From assembly GCF_024703995.1 (NCBI RefSeq), contig NZ_JAMXQV010000017.1, positions 1 through 64,000 of the forward strand: a stretch of 64,000 nucleotides of DNA, given 5' to 3'. The stretch comes from Amycolatopsis iheyensis (GTDB lineage: Bacteria > Actinomycetota > Actinomycetes > Mycobacteriales > Pseudonocardiaceae). Shown here piece by piece: positions 7,241-15,581 of the stretch; within the stretch, counting starts at the first letter, position 1, and every line of letters begins with the position of its first letter. The notes under the pieces were generated by a model. It worked only from the letters and a program-made list of their open reading frames with translations. It did not search any database and was not told where the DNA came from. A program made the position numbers and the translations under genes.

Positions 7241-8169
7241 CGAACCCCGTCCTCGCCGAAGTCGTCCGCTCCGGGTTCGTCGAAAGCGTCCACCGCGGCG
7301 CGCTGGTGGTGACCGGCCCCGACGGCGGCGTGCGCATGGCCCTCGGCGACGTGACCTCCCCGGTTTTCCCGCGCTCGTCGAACAAGCCGTTGCAGGCGGC
7401 CGGGATGCTGCGGTCCGGCCTGGGCTTCACGGGTGAGGACCTGGCGCTGGCGTGCGCGTCGCATTCGGGCGAGCCGGGGCACGTCAAGCGCGTGCTGGAG
7501 CTGCTGGAGGCGGCCGGGCTGGGCGAGGACGACCTCGCGTGCCCGCCGGACTTCCCGCTGCACGTGCCGAGCATGCGCGACGCCGCCGAGCCGCGGCGCG
7601 TGACGATGAACTGTTCGGGCAAGCACACGGCGATGCTGACGACGTGCGTCCGCGCCGGCTGGCCGACGGCGGGGTACGAGGCCCCGGACCACCCGCTGCA
7701 GCAGGCTCTGGCGGCGGTCGTTTCGGAGCTGACGGGCGAGCCGATCGCCCACACGGGAGTCGACGGCTGCGGCGCGCCGCTGTTCGCGTTCTCGCTGACC
7801 GGCCTCGCGCGGGCGTTCGGCCGGGTGACTTCCGCGGCTTCGGGTCCGCTGCTGGAGGTCGCTTCGGCGATGCGGGCGCACCCGTGGCTGGTCGCGGGCA
7901 CCGGCCGCGAGGACACGGAGCTGATGTCCGCCGTGGACGGTCTGGTCGCCAAGGGCGGCGCCGAAGGAGTCCAGGCGTTCGCGCTCCCGGACGGCTTCGC
8001 GGTGGCGATCAAGGTCGACGACGGCAACAAGCGGGCGTGCGCGCCGCTGGCCGTGGCGGCGCTGCGGTACCTGGGCGTGGACGTTTCCGGTCTCGACGGG
8101 TTGGCGCGCGGCTCGGTGCTCGGCGGTGGTCACCCGGTCGGCGAAGTGCGGGTGCCGGAACTGCGCTGA
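7237..8169 (+). CDS. L-asparaginase II family (thermolabile, Rhizobium-type)
   Basis: Hydrolyses asparagine to aspartate and ammonia. The 310-residue protein shows the family blocks RSSNKPLQA, LACASHSGEPGH, MNCSGKHTAML and TGVDGCGAPLFAF. These supply the Ser/Lys and Cys-containing sites of the asparaginase_II fold, distinct from the type I/II AnsA/AnsB enzymes. The GTG start at 7237 shares a 4-base overlap with the rsiG stop. Its own stop codon is the first base block of a dispersed 3'-end repeat. No signal peptide, so cytoplasmic. Confidence 0.88.
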   Translation: MTNPVLAEVVRSGFVESVHRGALVVTGPDGGVRMALGDVTSPVFPRSSNKPLQAAGMLRSGLGFTGEDLALACASHSGEPGHVKRVLELLEAAGLGEDDLACPPDFPLHVPSMRDAAEPRRVTMNCSGKHTAMLTTCVRAGWPTAGYEAPDHPLQQALAAVVSELTGEPIAHTGVDGCGAPLFAFSLTGLARAFGRVTSAASGPLLEVASAMRAHPWLVAGTGREDTELMSAVDGLVAKGGAEGVQAFALPDGFAVAIKVDDGNKRACAPLAVAALRYLGVDVSGLDGLARGSVLGGGHPVGEVRVPELR

Positions 8170-8217
8170 GCAGGCCCCGTTTTCCACGCTACCGGTGGGC
8201 ACCGACAGTTCCGGGGC
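8167..8217 (+). repeat. Dispersed 3'-end element, copy A1
   Basis: Starts at the TGA of the asparaginase gene and matches the element at 30114-30164 in about 43 of 49 positions, including TTTCCACGCTA and GGGCACCGACAGTTCCGG. A GCCCC near 8174 can pair with GGGGC at 8213-8217. The GCACCGACAGTTCCGGGG tail is also found behind purQ and behind the GMC gene, so this is one member of a four-copy family within the window. Confidence 0.7.
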
Positions 8218-8227
8218 TTCGGCGCGG

Positions 8228-9124
8228 CTAGTTCGAGCGTTCGCGGGCGGCCAGGTCGCCCCAGAACTCGCGCAGGTCGCCGAACAGCTCCGCCAGCTCC
8301 TCGACGTTGCCCGAGCGCAGGGCGTCCAGGATGTCGTGCACCTCGTCCGCGGTGTTGTCGGACTCCAGGATCGGGTCCGCGAACAACTGCACCAGGCCGC
8401 CGTAGTCGAGCTCGATCACCGAGTCGTCGTGGAAGCTGTCCAGCCAGCGGCGCGTCTCGTACAGCACGCGGCCCGGCCCGGAGTCGCCGAACGTCTGCTC
8501 CAGCAGCTCGCCCGCTTCGCGCGCCCGGTGCTGCGCGTTCGCCAGCGACGTGCGCCAGGACACCTCGCGCTTCGGGTCGTCGCGGCCGCTGCCGAGCACC
8601 AGCCGGCGCTCGTTCGGGTCGATCAGCACGAACCACGGCAGCGGGACGGTCCAGCTCGTCGACAGCGTGTGCGCCGCCGACGCGGTCAGGTCGCCCATCG
8701 CCGACTTCGTCCGCGCGCGGATCGTCTCCTGCGTGAAGCCGCTTTCGTCGAGGACGACGTTCTTCAGCGCCGGATGGGCGTCCCCCAGGAAGGTGACCAG
8801 CGCGGCAGCCGACCGTGCCCGCAGTTCGAGCGGGCAGACCAGCGGGCCGCTCGCGCCCTTGCCGTCGGGGACGTCCGCGGGGTCGAGCACCAGGACGTCG
8901 GTCAGCAGGCTCGGTGCGGCACGGCCGTTCGCCAGCTCGGCGGGCAGCAACCGCCGCGGCGCGGCGACCTGTGACTTGAGCCACATGGCCTGCTCGCGCG
9001 CGCCCGCGTCCGTCCGCCGCAGCCTGGCCGCCGCGACGGCGGCGCGCAGCCGGTCGTCCGGCGGGTCGCCCAGGGCGTGCAGGGGTTCGTACACCCGCAA
9101 GTAGGCCACGAAGGGACGGAGCAC
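8228..9124 (-). CDS. Conserved actinobacterial protein of unknown function
   Basis: A 298-residue soluble protein starting GTG 9124 with VLRPFVAYLRVYEPL. It has no signal peptide or membrane segment. Visible marks are a Trp-rich central part (STSWTVPLPWFVLIDPNERR) and an acidic C-terminus (ELAELFGDLREFWGDL). I recognise it only as a conserved hypothetical of actinomycetes and assign no function. It is convergent with the asparaginase gene across the 3'-end element, and divergent from DUF3073. Confidence 0.7.
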   Translation of the reverse strand: MLRPFVAYLRVYEPLHALGDPPDDRLRAAVAAARLRRTDAGAREQAMWLKSQVAAPRRLLPAELANGRAAPSLLTDVLVLDPADVPDGKGASGPLVCPLELRARSAAALVTFLGDAHPALKNVVLDESGFTQETIRARTKSAMGDLTASAAHTLSTSWTVPLPWFVLIDPNERRLVLGSGRDDPKREVSWRTSLANAQHRAREAGELLEQTFGDSGPGRVLYETRRWLDSFHDDSVIELDYGGLVQLFADPILESDNTADEVHDILDALRSGNVEELAELFGDLREFWGDLAARERSN

Positions 9125-9331
9125 GAGTAGATCGTGGCACGCCTACCTGCGCCGATCGCCACCGACCGGCCGGTAACCGGTGTCCGGCGGACACTGTCAC
9201 CACCGGCACACCGTGCCACGTCGCATCGAACCCCCCGGACACGGTACGGTGTGAGCAGGAAAGAATTGTCGAGACGATGCGGGGCCGCCGATTCCCCCGG
9301 CCGCCCCGCCCCTGTGCGAGGGGGTCGAGCC

Positions 9332-9520
9332 ATGGGGCGCGGCCGGGCTAAGGCCAAGCAGACGAAGGTGGCGCGCGAGCTCAAGTACAGCTCGCACGAG
9401 ACCGACTTCGATGCTTTGCAGCGCGAGCTGTCGAGTGGTTCCTCTAACAGTCATTACGAGGAGCCCGATAGCGATGATCAAGACCCGTACGACGACGGGT
9501 ACGACGAGTACCGTCGTTGA
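9332..9520 (+). CDS. DUF3073 family protein
   Basis: A 62-residue protein beginning MGRGRAKAKQTKVARELKYS, then an acidic tail ending DDGYDEYRR. This N-terminal block defines DUF3073, which is found throughout the actinomycetes with no known function. The basic head and acidic tail suggest nucleic-acid or ribosome association, but this is inference. An unusually long untranslated region (about 200 bases) separates it from the divergent gene, and a strong hairpin follows. Confidence 0.88.
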   Translation: MGRGRAKAKQTKVARELKYSSHETDFDALQRELSSGSSNSHYEEPDSDDQDPYDDGYDEYRR

Positions 9521-9531
9521 GCACGCGTAAC

Positions 9532-9576
9532 CGCGCGAGGGCATAGCCGGACACACCCGGCGACCGCCCTCGCGCG
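9532..9576. terminator. Hairpin terminator after DUF3073
   Basis: An 11-bp perfect stem (CGCGCGAGGGC at 9532-9542, GCCCTCGCGCG at 9566-9576) with a 23-base loop lies 12 bases after the DUF3073 stop. It has no U-tract, as is usual for actinomycete terminators. Confidence 0.7.
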
Positions 9577-9629
9577 CTGTGTGCTGCCGTAAAAAGTACG
9601 GGCTGCGAAGCGATGAAGGAGTTGAGCCG

Positions 9630-10484
9630 GTGGTAAGTCGGGTTGGAGTCGTCGGAGCGGGCCTGATGGGGTCCGGCATCGCCGAGGTGCACGCCCGGTC
9701 CGGGTTGGACGTCGTGGTCACCGAGGTGAACCAGCCGGCGCTCGACGCGGGTCAGGCCCGCATCGAGAAGTCGCTGCAGCGCGGCGTCAAGAACGGCAAG
9801 CTCTCGCCCGAGGACGCCGAAGCGGCCCGCAGCCGGCTCCGGTTCACCACGGACATCGCCGAGTTCGCCGACCGCGAACTGGTCATCGAGGCGATCCTCG
9901 AGCAGGAGCAGGCGAAGGTCGACGTCTTCCGCCAGCTCGACAAGATCGTCGAGGCCGAGGACGCGCTGTTCGCGTCCAACACGTCGTCGATCCCGATCAT
10001 GAAGCTGGGCATGGCGACGAGCCGGCCGCAGCAGGTGGTCGGCATCCACTTCTTCAACCCCGTGCCGGTGCTGCCGCTGGTGGAGCTGGTGCCCTCGCTG
10101 CTGACGAGCGAGGAGACGGCCCGCCGCGCGGAAGAGCACGCGACGACGGCGCTGGGCAAGACCGTGATCCGCTCGCAGGACCGCGCCGGGTTCATCGTGA
10201 ACTCGCTGCTGGTGCCGTACCTGCTTTCGGCGATCCGCATGATCGAGTCGGGCTTCGCTTCGGCCGAGGACATCGACCGCGGCATGGAGCTGGGCACCGC
10301 CCACCCGATGGGGCCGCTGCGCCTGTCCGACCTGATCGGCCTGGACACGATCAAGGCCATCGCGGACTCGATGTACGCGGAGTTCAAGGAGCCGCTGTAC
10401 TCGTCGCCGCCGTTGCTGCTGCGCATGGTGGACGCGGGCCTGCTCGGCAAGAAGACGGGCCGCGGCTTCTACTCCTACAGCTGA
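9630..10484 (+). CDS. 3-hydroxybutyryl-CoA dehydrogenase
   Basis: NAD(P)-dependent oxidation of 3-hydroxyacyl-CoA, used in butanoyl-CoA or polyhydroxybutyrate metabolism and in beta-oxidation. The 284-residue protein has the Rossmann start VGVVGAGLMGSGIAEV, SNTSSIPI, and GIHFFNPVPVLPLVEL with the catalytic His, plus NSLLVPYL and GLLGKKTGRGFY at the end. GTG 9630 is chosen because a GAAGGAG-type ribosome site lies just upstream and the length fits the family. It stands alone between a terminator and the hydrolase gene. Confidence 0.92.
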   Translation: MVSRVGVVGAGLMGSGIAEVHARSGLDVVVTEVNQPALDAGQARIEKSLQRGVKNGKLSPEDAEAARSRLRFTTDIAEFADRELVIEAILEQEQAKVDVFRQLDKIVEAEDALFASNTSSIPIMKLGMATSRPQQVVGIHFFNPVPVLPLVELVPSLLTSEETARRAEEHATTALGKTVIRSQDRAGFIVNSLLVPYLLSAIRMIESGFASAEDIDRGMELGTAHPMGPLRLSDLIGLDTIKAIADSMYAEFKEPLYSSPPLLLRMVDAGLLGKKTGRGFYSYS

Positions 10485-10557
10485 TCCACTTTCGTTGCGC
10501 CCGGCCGGCAACTTTGTCGGCTGGGCAGCGACGTGCCGGCTTGGTTCAGTGTCGGGT

Positions 10558-11661
10558 ATGCCCGAACTGACTCGCCGCACCGCGCTTTTCGCCGTACCTG
10601 CCGCCGGCCTCGGCGTAACCGCTGCCGCTTCGGCACCGGCCTCGGCTTCCGCTGCCGGCTTCGGCGCATCCGCCTCGTCGGCCGCGGCTTCCGGCGCCGG
10701 CTTCGGCGCACCAGCGTCGGCCGCGGCTTCCGGCGGAAGCCGCCGCGCACCCGCTGCGGCTTCAGCGTCGGCCTCCGGCGCCCCGGCGTCGACCGCGGTC
10801 TCCCCTGCCGACCCCGGCGCTCACACCGCGTCGTCCTCGCGCGTGACCACCTTCGTTTTCGCCGCCGGCGCCAACGGTGTCTCGGCCGCGCCGAACGAGC
10901 TGGTCCTGCGCGGTCACCGCGGCGTCGGCGTCGACCAGCCCGGTCAGCAGTTCCGCCGCTCCTACCAGGCGCCCCAGGACCTGGCGGCGTTCGCGACGGA
11001 ACCGTCGGCGCTGGCCGGCGTCACGGTCGCCGACCAGGTGGCGGCGACCGTCGAGGTGGTCCGCCGCGCGGCGGCGCACGGCCCGGTGGTGCTGGTCGGC
11101 GCCAGTATCGGCGGCGCGATGATCAGCCTGGTCGCGGACGCGGTGCCGCACCTGGTGGACCTCCTCGTCTACGACACGGCGTTCTGCTGCGTCGACCTGG
11201 CCACGCCGGACGAGTACATGGCCACCCCGGAAGCGGCCGGCACCCGGATCGGTGACCTGCTGGGGTTCGCCGCGGCGGACCCGTCGGTGATCGGCGCGGT
11301 CCGGTTCAACTGGCGGTCGGCGGACCCGGCCCTGCTCGCGGCGGCGAAGGCGGCGTTCCTGGCCGAGGGCACGGACGCCGAGTTCTTCGCGTTCCTGAAC
11401 GCGATGGCCCCGGACGACCTCCTCGGCAAGGGCGCGACCCCGGCCCGCGGCGCCCGCGCCCGGTGGGGCCGGGTGCCGCGGGTGTACGTCCGGCACCTGC
11501 GGGACCGGATCATTCCCCTGGCACTGCAGGACCGGATGATCCGCGAGGCCGACGCGGCCACGCCGCACAACCGGTTCCGGGTGTTCGACCTGGACACGAG
11601 CCATGTCCCGGACGCGGCTCACCTCGCGGAGCTGGTCAGGCTCTACGACGCCTTGGCCTGA
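10558..11661 (+). CDS. Secreted (Tat-like) alpha/beta hydrolase with Ala/Gly/Ser-rich linker
   Basis: A 367-residue hydrolase. The N-terminus MPELTRRTALFAVPAAGLGV is a twin-Arg-type export signal. Residues about 25-80 are low-complexity repeats of the AAGFGASAS / ASGAGFGAP type. The catalytic domain follows, with the nucleophile elbow VGASIGGAM (Ser183), an acid candidate in HLRDRIIPLALQDRM, and the late His in DTSHVPDAAHL. Substrate unknown. ATG 10558 is preferred to 10495 because it starts the signal peptide. The 3' end overlaps the convergent ECF S-component by 19 bases. Confidence 0.78.
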   Translation: MPELTRRTALFAVPAAGLGVTAAASAPASASAAGFGASASSAAASGAGFGAPASAAASGGSRRAPAAASASASGAPASTAVSPADPGAHTASSSRVTTFVFAAGANGVSAAPNELVLRGHRGVGVDQPGQQFRRSYQAPQDLAAFATEPSALAGVTVADQVAATVEVVRRAAAHGPVVLVGASIGGAMISLVADAVPHLVDLLVYDTAFCCVDLATPDEYMATPEAAGTRIGDLLGFAAADPSVIGAVRFNWRSADPALLAAAKAAFLAEGTDAEFFAFLNAMAPDDLLGKGATPARGARARWGRVPRVYVRHLRDRIIPLALQDRMIREADAATPHNRFRVFDLDTSHVPDAAHLAELVRLYDALA

Positions 11662-12473
11662 TCGAACTCGACGGGCGCGTCGAAGGCGGCCCGCCGCGCG
11701 GCCCGGCGCAGCACACCCAGGACGGCGGGCCCGAGCACGACGATCGCGACGGCGTTGGTGATGGCGCGGCCGGTGTCCCAGCCGAGGGTCGAGGTCAGGA
11801 CGGTGTAGACGGCGAACCGGCGCAGGTTGTCGACCAGCGGCGCGCCGGGCACGAAGCCGAGGTCGCCGCTGGTGCCGGCCAGGAACGGCCACGACCACAG
11901 GCTCATCAGCAGCCCGAAGAAGTAGGCGGCGAAGACGCCGTACGCGACGAGCAGCGCGATTTCGGCTTTGCCACGCGGTTTCCGCGGCAGCAGCCCGGCC
12001 CCGAGCCCGATGAGCGAGGACGCGAGCATCTGGAACGGCAGCCACGGCCCGACCCCGGCGGTGAGCAGCGCGGAGGTGAACAACGACGTCGAGCCGAGCA
12101 CGAACCCGAACCCGGGCCCGAACACCCGCCCGGCGAGCACGAGCAGGAAGAACACCAGCTCGATGCCACCGGTCCCGGCCCCGAGCGGCCGCAGTCCGGC
12201 GTTCACCGCGGAGAGGACGCCGAGCAGCGCGAGCGCCTTGGCATCGATGCCACCCCGGGACAGCTCGGCGAGGACGACGAGGATCAGCACGGGCAGCGTC
12301 GCCATGAAGACGAAGGGGGCATCGGTGGTGTGCGCGGAGGAGCCGGGCTGCGGGTGCGCGAACAGCGGCCAGCAGAACATGGCGAGGCCGAGGACGGTGG
12401 CGGTGCCGAGGACCAGCGCGGGCCGGACGGGGAGGTGGATGGCGCGGGGTGGCGGGCCGAGGAAGTCGGTCAT
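11643..12473 (-). CDS. ECF transporter S component (substrate-binding membrane protein)
   Basis: A 276-residue polytopic membrane protein with about six or seven hydrophobic segments, including TLPVLILVVLAELSRGGIDAK, ELVFFLLVLAGRVFGPGFGF and a VLGSTSLFTSALLTAGVGPW region typical of vitamin-specific S components. It is the last gene of the minus-strand ECF operon (surface protein, EcfT, EcfA, S component). The substrate is not readable; homologous actinobacterial clusters are often suggested to take up a corrinoid or other cofactor, which is unproven here. The start is ATG 12473. Confidence 0.75.
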   Translation of the reverse strand: MTDFLGPPPRAIHLPVRPALVLGTATVLGLAMFCWPLFAHPQPGSSAHTTDAPFVFMATLPVLILVVLAELSRGGIDAKALALLGVLSAVNAGLRPLGAGTGGIELVFFLLVLAGRVFGPGFGFVLGSTSLFTSALLTAGVGPWLPFQMLASSLIGLGAGLLPRKPRGKAEIALLVAYGVFAAYFFGLLMSLWSWPFLAGTSGDLGFVPGAPLVDNLRRFAVYTVLTSTLGWDTGRAITNAVAIVVLGPAVLGVLRRAARRAAFDAPVEFDQAKAS

Positions 12474-12924
12474 GCCCGGACCGCCGTGGTTCGGGGCGCG
12501 GGCCTACGCGGGGTAGCCGCGCCGGGGCGCTCCGCGGCCCCGCGTGGGGCCCCGGCGCGGGCCGCGCCACGCCGCGAGCCACCGGCTCGGCACCGAGCAT
12601 CACGCCGCCGCACGACGGCTCCGGCCACGGCAGCACCGCCGCGCGCGCCAAGGCGCCCGGCGCCGCCGAGAAAGACCACGCCACGCCACAAGCCACCGCC
12701 GCGGCTCGGAGCATCACGCCATCGCGCCACGCGCCCGGCACCGCCGAGAAAAACCGCGCCACGCCGTGAGCCACCGGCTCGGCACCGAGCATCACGCCGC
12801 CACACGACGACCACGTCCACTCGCCCGGCGCCGCCGCCGCACCGAGCAGCACGCCACCGCGCCGCCGCTCCGGCCCCGTGCCCGGACGCCACCCAGCACG
12901 CGCCCGCCACCGCGATCGCCACCC
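12474..12924 (-). repeat. Degenerate GC-rich repeat tract inside the ECF operon
   Basis: The 451 bases between ecfA and the S component hold three imperfect copies of a 50-60 base block. Each contains AGCATCACGCC on the plus strand (12596, 12710, 12788), and a fourth partial copy lies near 12845. On the minus strand one frame stays open from ATG 12928 to TGA 12470, overlapping both neighbours by ATGA. It would encode a 152-residue Arg/Gly/Ala-rich protein with RRDARCRAGGSRRGA twice. Another minus frame shows repeated VMLGAEPVA.GVAR blocks. No recognisable domain, so it is treated as a repeat rather than a gene. Confidence 0.55.
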
Positions 12925-14523
12925 TCATGCCAGGGCTTCCGCGACTTCGTCCACCGTCAGCCACTTCTCCGGCGCCAGGATCTTCGCCACCTGGGGCGCG
13001 AACGCCGGGGACGCGACGACCACCTCCTTCGTCGGGCCGTCCGCCACCACCTCGCCTTCCGCCAGCACCACCACGCGGTCGGCCACCGTGGCCACGAACT
13101 CCACGTCGTGGGTGGCCAGCACTATCGCGTGGTCCTGCGAGGCCAGCTCTCGCAGGATCGACGCGAAGCGCCGTTTCGCGTGGTAGTCCAAGCCGCGCGT
13201 CGGCTCGTCCAGGAGTACCACCGGTGGGGCCGATGCCAGCTGGATCGCCAGCACCAGCGCCAGCCGCTGGCCTTCCGAGAGGTCGCCGGGGTGCGCTTCA
13301 CCGGCTATTCCCGGGGCCAGCCGGTCCAGCAGCTCCCGGGCCGTTCCCGCCGGCACCTCGGACTCCGTGTCGGCCTGGGCGCACTCGGCGTCCACCGAAT
13401 CGAGGTACAGCAGGTCGGCCGGGGTCTGGGGGACCAGGCCCACGCGCTGACGGGCCACTCGTGGCTTGAGCGACGCCGGGTCCGCGCCACCGACGTCGAC
13501 CTTCCCCGTCGACCTCGGGCCGCTGCCCTGCACCGCCCAGAGAAGCGACGACTTGCCGGAGCCGTTGCGTCCCATCAGCGCGACCACCTCTCCCGGACCG
13601 ACGCGCAGGTCCACCCCGCGCACCGCCAGGACATCTCCGTAGCGGACCACCACCCCTCTCACATCCAGTGCCGAACCGGTCACCGAGAGAGTACGACCCA
13701 CCACCGACAATTTCTGAAGCTGCGATCGCAAGGGCCCCGCGACCCGCCGCGCGTCCCGCACCGACAACGGCAGCGGCGACCAGCCCGCAAGCCTCCCCAG
13801 CTCGGCGATCGGCGGGGCGATCGACGACGTCGCCAGGATCTCGGCGGGCGGCCCGGACCGCACCGAACCGTCACCCGGCAGGTACAGCAGCCGGTCCGCG
13901 TACTGCGCCACCCGCTCCATCCGGTGCTCCGCCACGACGACCGTCGTCCCGAGGTCGTGCACCAGCCGGGTGATCGCCGCGAGCACGTCCTCGGCCGCCG
14001 TCGGGTCCAGCGCCGACGTCGGCTCGTCGAGCACGACCACCGAAGGGTGCGCCGTCAGCACCGAACCGATCGCGACGCGCTGCTGCTGCCCACCCGACAA
14101 CGTCCGAAGTGGACGGTCGCGCAGCTCCGCGATCCCCAGCAGGTCAAGGGTTTCCTCGACGCGCTTGCGCATGACGTCCGGCGCCACGGCGAGCTGCTCC
14201 ATCGCGTACGCGAGCTCCTCCTCGACGGTGTCGGTCACGAACCCGGACAGCGGGTCCTGCCCGACGACCCCGACGACCGAAGCCAGCTCGCGCGGCGGGT
14301 ACCGGGCCGTGTCCAGGCCGTTCACCAGCACCCGCCCCGAAAGCCGCCCGCCGGTGAAGTGCGGGACGAGCCCGTTGAGCGCGCCGAGGAAGGTCGACTT
14401 GCCGGCTCCGGTCGGCCCGGCGACCAGGCACAGCTCGCCCTCCTCGACCCGCAGCGAGACGTCGGACAGCACCGGCGCCGGAGCGTCCGGGTAGGTCACC
14501 GTGACCCGCGAGAACTCGATCAC
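12925..14523 (-). CDS. ECF transporter ATPase, fused EcfA1-EcfA2
   Basis: A 532-residue protein with two ABC ATPase domains. Domain 1 has Walker A GPTGAGKST at 36-44, signature LSGGQQQRV and Walker B VVVLDEPTSALDP. Domain 2 has Walker A GRNGSGKSS, signature LSEGQRLAL and Walker B VVLLDEPTRGLD. Both sites look intact. EcfA proteins power energy-coupling-factor importers together with EcfT. The GTG at 14523 overlaps the ecfT stop by 4 bases, so the two are coupled. The stop overlaps an ATG that opens the repeat tract. Confidence 0.9.
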   Translation of the reverse strand: MIEFSRVTVTYPDAPAPVLSDVSLRVEEGELCLVAGPTGAGKSTFLGALNGLVPHFTGGRLSGRVLVNGLDTARYPPRELASVVGVVGQDPLSGFVTDTVEEELAYAMEQLAVAPDVMRKRVEETLDLLGIAELRDRPLRTLSGGQQQRVAIGSVLTAHPSVVVLDEPTSALDPTAAEDVLAAITRLVHDLGTTVVVAEHRMERVAQYADRLLYLPGDGSVRSGPPAEILATSSIAPPIAELGRLAGWSPLPLSVRDARRVAGPLRSQLQKLSVVGRTLSVTGSALDVRGVVVRYGDVLAVRGVDLRVGPGEVVALMGRNGSGKSSLLWAVQGSGPRSTGKVDVGGADPASLKPRVARQRVGLVPQTPADLLYLDSVDAECAQADTESEVPAGTARELLDRLAPGIAGEAHPGDLSEGQRLALVLAIQLASAPPVVLLDEPTRGLDYHAKRRFASILRELASQDHAIVLATHDVEFVATVADRVVVLAEGEVVADGPTKEVVVASPAFAPQVAKILAPEKWLTVDEVAEALA

Positions 14524-15581
14524 CGGACCACCGCCGGCGGCGGGGGCGCGACGAACGCCGGCAGCGCCGCGACGAGCAGGGACAACACGTGCACCAGGGA
14601 GACCTCCGGCCACCGCAACGGGCTCAACGACGGGTAGAGGTTCCCCGGATCGACCCGCGCCGAAAAGAACAACGACACGCACGCGCCGACCCCGGCGAGC
14701 ACGACGACCGTCTCCGGCCACCGCCACGGGTCCGGCCGGTACGCCGTCCGCCGCACGCGCCGCCCGCCGAGGACGAACCCCACGACCGCCACCACCAGGC
14801 CCACGACCAGCAGCGGCACGCCGAGCCACGACGACGTCCCGTCGAGCACGCCGTAGACGCCGACGCACACCCCGACCAGCCCGGCCAGGACGCAGGCCGC
14901 GATCAGCACGCGCAGGCCGGAGCCCAGGTAGGCCCGGCGGCCGTAGCCCCGGGAGTCCATCGCGGCCGCGAGCCGCAGCGATCGGTCCATCGCGTCCTCC
15001 AGCACCGGCACCACGATGCCCTTGACCGCCCGCAGCCCGCGAGTCCGCCCCGCTCGCAGCCGCCGGGCCCGCCGCACACGCTGCACGCTCTCGACGAGCT
15101 GAGGCGCCACCGTCAGCGCCACCGTGACCGCCGTGCCGACCTCGTACAGCGCCCCCGGCACCGCCTTGAGCAGGCGTTTCGGGTTGGCCAACGCGTTCGC
15201 CGCGCCGACGCAGACCACCATCGTCGCCAGCCGCAGGCCGTCGTAGAACCCGCCGAGCAACGCTTCCGCCGACGTCGGCCCGAGCAGCGTCAACCCGGCG
15301 GCCAGCGGGATCCGCGGCAGCGTGAACAGCACGTGCCCGCTGTCCTCGCCGCCGACCAGGATCCGGAACAGCACGCGTGACGCGACGATCAGCGCGCCGA
15401 CGTAGGCGTAGAGCCGGAACGCCAGCGCCCAGGGCGCGTCACTCCGCCGGTTCGCGACGACCAGCCCGGCGACGGCGATGATCACGCCGAGCAGCAGCGG
15501 GTTCGTCGTCCGGCTCGCGGCGATGGCCAGCGCGAGCGCCCACACCCACCAGGCGCCGGGGTGCAGTGCCCTACTGCGCAC
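14520..15581 (-). CDS. ECF transporter transmembrane component EcfT
   Basis: A 353-residue membrane protein linking the ATPases to the S component. It has four to six hydrophobic helices plus the cytoplasmic coupling region, where RARRLRAGRTRGLR and AAMDSRGYGRR give the two Ala-Arg-Gly-type coupling motifs of EcfT. The GTG start at 15581 overlaps the upstream gene by 11 bases, and its stop overlaps ecfA, which is a strong operon arrangement. Confidence 0.88.
   Translation of the reverse strand: MRSRALHPGAWWVWALALAIAASRTTNPLLLGVIIAVAGLVVANRRSDAPWALAFRLYAYVGALIVASRVLFRILVGGEDSGHVLFTLPRIPLAAGLTLLGPTSAEALLGGFYDGLRLATMVVCVGAANALANPKRLLKAVPGALYEVGTAVTVALTVAPQLVESVQRVRRARRLRAGRTRGLRAVKGIVVPVLEDAMDRSLRLAAAMDSRGYGRRAYLGSGLRVLIAACVLAGLVGVCVGVYGVLDGTSSWLGVPLLVVGLVVAVVGFVLGGRRVRRTAYRPDPWRWPETVVVLAGVGACVSLFFSARVDPGNLYPSLSPLRWPEVSLVHVLSLLVAALPAFVAPPPPAVVR

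Noticed and set aside
12544..14637. 697-codon plus-strand frame across the ECF ATPase
   Set aside because: Antisense to a canonical double ABC ATPase; the His/Arg-rich translation reflects the repeat tract and antisense codons.
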